NCBI GenBank assembly: GCA_025766275.1
Contig: JAFKAC010000037.1
Span: 496,001 to 560,000, forward strand
Reading direction: 5' to 3'
DNA: 64,000 nt
Source: Lactarius indigo
Lineage: Eukaryota; Basidiomycota; Agaricomycetes; Russulales; Russulaceae
In this document: piece by piece, positions 58,496 through 64,000 of the stretch
How the letters are laid out: every line of letters begins with the position of its first letter
Numbering within the stretch: the first letter of the stretch is position 1
Notes under the pieces: model-generated
The model's input: the letters and a program-made list of their open reading frames with translations, nothing else
The model's database searches: none
What the model was told of the DNA's origin: nothing
Made by a program: the position numbers and the translations under genes

Positions 58496-61019
58496 CGCAA
58501 AACGACTGGGGCGTAAAATGGCCCGAGTTTCTTTTTGTGGGGAGCCGAAGGGGACGGGTTGAGAACGCCGGAGGTGACGAGACGTTGATCTAGGAGCGGA
58601 GACGGTGCAGCCTCTGACTCCAAAGAGGGTATAGGGAGGCAGGTCTGGGCTGTGGGTGGCTGGAGAGAAGGGGAGGGAACACACGGCTTGCGGGCATGAG
58701 GGTTGACTTTTAAGCACGAGGTCATGAGCCTCGCCCTCGGGGCACACCGTTCGGCATGATCATGGCAAAGTTACCTGGGCACGCCTTTTTTGGTATCGGC
58801 GAGAAGTCTACGGCGCTTACAATTGGTACTCCAGGCCCCGCTATCGATAGATCCACGGTGGAACCGCTCAGGTCATCAGTACACGTGTATTGGCACGCGG
58901 TTCCAACAAGTGCCTTGGTTTGGAACCATCCATGTATTCACTACTTGCCAAGTGTCAGTGGCCAACTTGAACACACGGAGGCGTTCAGGGACGTTCGGCC
59001 CACCTCGCCGTGCCCAGGAAAGTAGGAAAGTTCTAAAAATACAGTAACGTCACTCCTTGAATGAAACCCACTTTCACAAAACAAAATTTAACCGACAAAT
59101 CGACAGCATCCATTTTCCCTTCAACCCACGCGTTTCCTCATTTGTACTTTACACGAGGCGGCCGTTTCGTTGCAATGCGTGTGTTGCTGTAGGAAAGTCG
59201 AGCCTACAGGTCAGGGGAGATGCCGAATGAGGGGCGTGATGCACGGCACGTGATTTAGTGCCCCCCCCCCCCCATTTGGTCCGAAAAGCACGATTGATGA
59301 ATTGCGTCCTTCCCACTCCCACAGCCTGGACCGCTTCAAAGTCTCTGATTTTGAAACTTTTTTTGTGCTAGGTAAGTAAGTTACATTACACTCAGTACTG
59401 TAAGCACTTTTCTGTGCCCTCACGACTGGCAGTCGCGTCCTCGTATGTCCTTCCTGCGCTTTGTCTTCTGCTTCTGTCCTTCAGTTCGTTTGGTAGTCCC
59501 ACCTCCTTTCTGAAGCTTTCTCGGATTCAGATATACTTCAGACAGGACTCGGACCTCTCGGGCACATTTTCAATTACTTTCCCACGTTATGTCTGGAACA
59601 TCATTTGCGCCGTTACTCCCGTTCGTTATCTGGTCGATCAGGAAGGAGTTCTTGCTGTGCAATGTTTTCAACTTTCATCATGGTTTGCCTGTGCGCTTGC
59701 ATGAAATGCCGACATCACTTATTCCTTCAATGTTCTCCCTTCTTTCCATCCCCCCCTTTTTTTTTTTTCCCTACTCATAGCTTACTCCTCGCCAACAGAT
59801 TGTTCGATGAACACGATATGAGCGCAAGAGACAGCTCAGGGTGTGTTCGTTAAACGATAGACCGATGTCTTAACAGGCAAACCACATCGTCGGATGTATA
59901 CTAAATCCTTAGTAGATTGCAATGCTGACGTCACGAACAAGAATGACTTGAAAGGGTCCCGTGTACTCGTGACCTAACATACATAACAGGTCGCTGTTTC
60001 ATCCAAGGGGCGTGAGATTTTAAGCGCCCATTCGGGATAAGGGGGCCAAATCCTAATGTTGCTGCCTTCCCAGGCTGACGAGGACTAAATTGGCATGCCA
60101 GTTGCACGACCAGATTACGTGCCTCGTCCCCAGCATCGGTGCCCGGCCGGCGTACCTTGACTCGGACGGGCATGACCCCACTCCTTTTATCGAGGACGGA
60201 GGTCACGTCTTCTCTCGACCGACCTACCCCACCGTCGCGGGATCATCTCCAGCATCTCCAAAAGTTGCAGGAAGCGACGTGGTAGCCATGGCCCACTGCT
60301 ACCTACTTTGCTGCATGTCCTAACATGCGCAGAACTACCGACGCAGATACGATACCAGACGGTGACGCGGATGACGATATGTCATCACCGCCCGCCCGCG
60401 CCGCCTCCACCGCTTCCAGCTGTGTGCAGCCAAGCTGCCCAACGTTGGCGCTGCCTTCGAGCACCACATCATTGACAACCCCGCCGCACGATACCCTTGG
60501 TCATCTTCTTTCTGTCCCGCGCCATCGTCTTGATCCTTTGTATCCGCGTCGTCGCCGGGGCTGTTCATTTGTTTTGGCGGCAGGGGAGAAACACAACTCG
60601 GTCATTGACAGAGGTACCTAGCGCGAAATATGATGTATTTATGCGATGTAAAATAATTTTTCTCTGAAGGAAAAAAATGACGACCGCGGTCGAGCAACTG
60701 AGGTCGACTTCACAGATTCGTATGCTGCTGGTCCAGCCGGCGACCCGACGCTTACGCGTGTGCGGCTGCACCTCCACACTATCTCCACTTGGCTGCGGCC
60801 TAATTTTAGGTTCCGAAAAAAAAGCCATAGTTGTAGATAGATGTTATGTTTTTACAGTTATAAAGTTACTCAGACCTACTGTATTCCGAGGCCGAAACAC
60901 AATCACAGAATCTGCCACCCTCTCATCAGAACCGCTCTTACATCTGATGGTGTCATGCCTTAGCTTGACTGCGACGTAGCACTGCGTACTATAAGCGTGG
61001 CTCAACATCTCAAACCATC
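58496..61019. other. Intergenic between the deacetylase pair, no gene supported
   Basis: The first 900 bases match the 5' flank of copy B (63166-64000): for example 58770-59040 resembles 63370-63640, and 59140-59210 resembles 63690-63765. A 14-base C run (about 59259-59273) and a T/C run near 59750-59770 are present. A patch on the minus strand (about 60317-60486, with EGSANVGQLGCTQLEAVEAA) is protein-like but has no start or donor I trust. Confidence 0.4.
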
Positions 61020-61145
61020 ACCATTGCTGAATGTCGAAAGGTATGACACTTTCGACCAACATTTGCGTGCTGCCGCTCACAGCAAGCCAAGAGTATTTTT
61101 CCTCGAAGTTACAGTTGGCACAGGGAAATCATTTGTATTCTGGTA
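61020..61145 (+). pseudogene. Possible helicase-like P-loop relic
   Basis: In one frame the sequence reads YDTFDQHLRAAAHSKPRVFF, then LEVTVGTGKSFVFWYRKV, before a TGA. A hydrophobic strand followed by GTGKS resembles the Walker A segment of PIF1/Helitron-type helicases. No further motif follows, so this is at most a small fragment. Confidence 0.25.
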
Positions 61146-61437
61146 TCGAAAAGTATGCGGTTGATGAAGCCATCGACTCTTTCGAAGTGGTTGTCCCTCA
61201 ATACATCGCAGGGGGGGGACCCACTCATTGACAAAATCGAGTTGCGAAGGGTGATAGAAAAGCCCATCGTCGATCCTACCTTCGCTGAGATTATTTTTGT
61301 GCTTTACAGGAATATTACAGGGATCCGAATGAATTGATTTGCTAGTTGGGTATATAGTCAAGTTCGTCCCATACCGAATTATAACATATTGAGGTTCCCC
61401 CGTTTTCGGCCTGCTAGGTTTTATTACGCGTCCCTGT

Positions 61438-63165
61438 TTAGCCCGTGTTCGGGATCGTTACCTGGCCAGAGATGTCTGCCAACGAGAAATGAGGTCTACA
61501 AATAAGTTCTCCCGTAAACATTGGATATGAACGCACACTGCTCAAACGTCGGCAGCTGATAGTTGGATTCCTTGTACGGCTGCGTCTTGTTAAGCGCGAC
61601 CCCAACAGGGACGATAAACTAGTGTAAATGTCAGCATTTTTCCTTGAAATGGATTCGAGGGGAATCGGGAAGAGGACAGTTATCGCACAGAGAAGGTCGA
61701 CTTCAGTCGTGGGTACCACTTGATCGCCTCTTGCATCGTAAAATTGTTCAGTTCGTGCGTGAGCAAGATACCCCCGATCGTGTCGAAGTTGCCCGCGGTC
61801 AGATTATTGACGAACAACCAATAGTTTCCATCGACATCGGCGGGGCCAAAGTTGCCTATCCCGGATTCCCAGTCGAATGAGTCGTACTCCCACATGATCG
61901 TCTGCAGCCCAAGCCCATTGGCGATCGCACGAATGCGGTCCTACAATCGGGGAATACGTTGTTCTCGTGTGTTGGCGTTATGAAGATAAGCACACCTACA
62001 TCTACGTCTCCGTAGGGTGGGCGCCAGCAGGTTGGGGTAAACCCGGTGACGAGCTTGATGGCCTTCATCTAGGGGGAGCACGTATATCAGCACACGTAGC
62101 ATCGATCGCCACAAAGGTAAGACAAGTACTCACAGTGTACCACAACTCCGCGAACGCATCTTCGCTCTGGAACGCCGTCACTACGGCCGGGTACCAGTAA
62201 ATGGGACTTGTCGTACATAGCTACTGAGCCCGAAGAAACGCACTGTAGTTATGTGACCAAGTGTCTGCCACGACAAGCGAGCGACAATCAGTTCCGACGT
62301 CGTTGGAACACAGAAATCACAAGCCGGCACTCACGAGCACAGATCTCGTGCCCATCTGCGATAGCACGCTGAGCCTCTAGTGGCCAGTCAAGCACGTTGC
62401 TCCCAATGTAGTACATCGTTGCCTTCTGATTCTGGCTCGCGAGATAATCGTAGAATCTATTGTGCGTGCAGTTGGGCCCGTCGTCGAACCCGTAACCTAT
62501 CGTCTTGGGCTCCGGTACGCTAGACACATCTGGCGGTAACCCCGCAATCTTCGGCGTCGTGCATTGGCTATCCGTCCACCCTGCCGCGAAACGAGCGTTA
62601 ATTATCCGCGGGTGAAATTTGAGCAGGGAAAGGGCGAAGCTAAAAGCGGCCAGGCGAGAACCTGGCAGTCTCATTCAAGGAAGGAAATTGCCACGACAGT
62701 TGGCGAGCCAAAGCCGCGGACCTTCGCTATCCTCGGATCGGACATGTCAGTTGGAAGAGAAACTTACAACAATCCGGATCGTTGGCCCAATTGTAGGTCA
62801 CGTTGATGGTGCTATCGTAGAGCTGCCCCTTGGGCAAAATATTCGTCGGTATGCTGGACGAGATGTTAGCCCACATGGCCTGTCCCTCAGTGTCGTTCGC
62901 GAGCAGCGTCGCGGGCTGCCATATCGTGGGGAAATTGTTGACAAACTGGCCCGAGGGAGCGTAGTAGTATGGCGTGCACTCGAGATTGGGATCTGCGATT
63001 ACGGACGCAGGAGCGTGACGGGTAAGCAAGGAGAGAAGACTGGTGCGTGGAAGGGAGAGGATGCGCACCAGAGATGTGAGCCTCGGATTGCTCGGAGCTG
63101 TGGTCTTGAGCTAGTGCAGACGCCACGAGAAACGCGAAGAGCCTAAGCGCCTGCAAGTCTAACAT
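61438..63165 (-). CDS. Chitin deacetylase (CE4, NodB domain), copy B (intact, no GPI tail)
   Basis: A multi-exon minus-strand gene for a secreted enzyme that removes acetyl groups from chitin. ATG 63165 gives a signal peptide (MLDLQALRLFAFLVASALA). After an intron, DPNLECTPYYYAPSGQFVN and INVTYNWANDPDCC follow. The NodB domain has GYGFDDGPNCTH (motif 1, FDDGP), HTWSH (motif 2, formed across an intron at about 62300), TPTCWRPPYGD (motif 3), MWEYDSFDW (motif 4) and GGILLTHELNNF (motif 5). Late exons are VPVGVALNKTQPYKESNYQL and YISGQVTIPNTG, ending at a TAA (61438-61440). All junctions are in phase. The protein stops exactly where copy A continues into a Ser/Gly-rich GPI-type tail, so B is probably secreted and not wall-anchored. 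Confidence 0.85.
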
Positions 63166-64000
63166 TGCAAAAGGACTGGGACGTGAAAAAGTCAGAGTCC
63201 CTTTTTGTAGGGTGTGGACAGTAGCTGCGAAACAAGAGAGATAGAGTCGACCCGAGGGGATGTAGGAATAATATATAAACACGATAAGACGTCGGAGGAA
63301 CTTGGTTTCTATGACAAGGCGCGCAACTGATGGCCTCACCCCGGTGCACGCCGTTCGGGCAATCATCTCGTGAAATAACCTGGATACACCTCTTTTGGTA
63401 TCGTTGAGTGCAAAAACGAAGAGTAAGGCTCTTGAAATTGGTACGCCACACCTTTGAAACCTCTTGCAGGATCTAGAACTGCTCGGGTCGTGGCTGCGTG
63501 TATTGTTCTGTTGTCCCAGCGTATAGCCCTTGACTTATTCCCATCCAAGGTTTGTTCTCCAAGTGCGAGTAGCCAACACCCGGACACCCTCGGAGGAGCG
63601 TTCGTATCTCGTTGTGCTCGAGACTTCTAAAAATAACTCTTGAATGCAACCGTATTTAACCTACAAAACAACAACATTATCTTGATCCACGGATTGCCTA
63701 CTTTGTGCTCAGCACGAGATAGCTGTTTCTCCGCAAAGCGCATGTCGCTGAAGGTAAGTCAACCCTACAGTCAACTCGTCGAAATGACGCTTTCGGAGTT
63801 TGAACCGTTGCAAACGAGCAAAGTGGCGTGACGCAAGCATGTCACGTGCCGTGACCACCCATTTGGTCTGAATACTGTATTTGGATATTCGGGGCGACAC
63901 TGGCACAGCAGCCGCGCCACTCGTCTCTTCGTCTTGCTCTTCCCTGGAATCATATCCTCATTCTCATTGCAAGAGCTCACGACGGGCTCTGTTCAAAATG
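63166..64000. other. 5' flank of deacetylase copy B
   Basis: This is presumed promoter sequence. It is similar in order to 58496-59400 upstream of copy A, showing that the tandem duplication included at least 700 bases of 5' flank. A TATATAA-like motif lies near 63271 for the minus-strand gene. Confidence 0.45.

Overview
This is nuclear DNA of a filamentous basidiomycete, most likely an Agaricomycete of the Rhizoctonia/Ceratobasidium kind. The evidence is many GT-AG introns of about 40-70 bases, fungal gene families (mitochondrial EF-G, complex I 9.5 kDa subunit, AzgA purine permeases, CE4 chitin deacetylases, F-box/LRR proteins) and a chromodomain Ty3/gypsy retrotransposon. The organism call is inference from gene content; exon boundaries were worked out by hand from splice signals, phase and paralogue comparison.

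Layout. 0-6.4 kb: the 3' end of a gene, then two divergently oriented P-loop GTPase genes, one with an N-terminal C2 domain, followed by a decayed repeat of the second gene's 3' flank. 9.0-10.8 kb: a secreted right-handed beta-helix protein whose membrane anchor lies just after an in-frame stop codon. 11.5-21 kb: a kinase-like pseudogene and the C2 part of a third GTPase copy, split by a young, complete 7.9 kb Ty3/gypsy element (12031-19894, minus strand). Its ends, primer site, polypurine tract, frameshift site and chromodomain are all visible. Its primer-binding site is complementary to its own predicted RNA start, the Tf1-style self-priming arrangement.

21-38 kb: a duplicated region with two apparently complete AzgA-type purine permease genes (24.1-26.6 and 35.7-38.2 kb) and homologous 5' flanks. 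Between them are a trypsin-like protein gene with a coiled-coil insertion, two more copies of the GTPase-flank relic and a fragment of a CCH1-like calcium channel. 39.6-47.3 kb: a compact run of conserved housekeeping genes, all on the plus strand: mitochondrial EF-G, complex I 9.5 kDa subunit, Shp1/p47 UBX protein and the Nse3/MAGE subunit of SMC5/6.

48.6-64 kb: two tandem pairs, F-box/LRR genes (plus strand) and chitin deacetylases (minus strand). In each pair the outer member reads through cleanly, while the inner member carries four single-base frameshifts. All eight are +1 insertions relative to the intact paralogue, and they lie within about 4.4 kb.

I found no CRISPR array, tRNA or rRNA gene and no obvious biosynthetic or defence cluster. 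The most unusual items are the architecture of the retrotransposon, the stop codon before the beta-helix anchor, the trypsin-like protein, and the insertion-only lesions in the inner paralogues.
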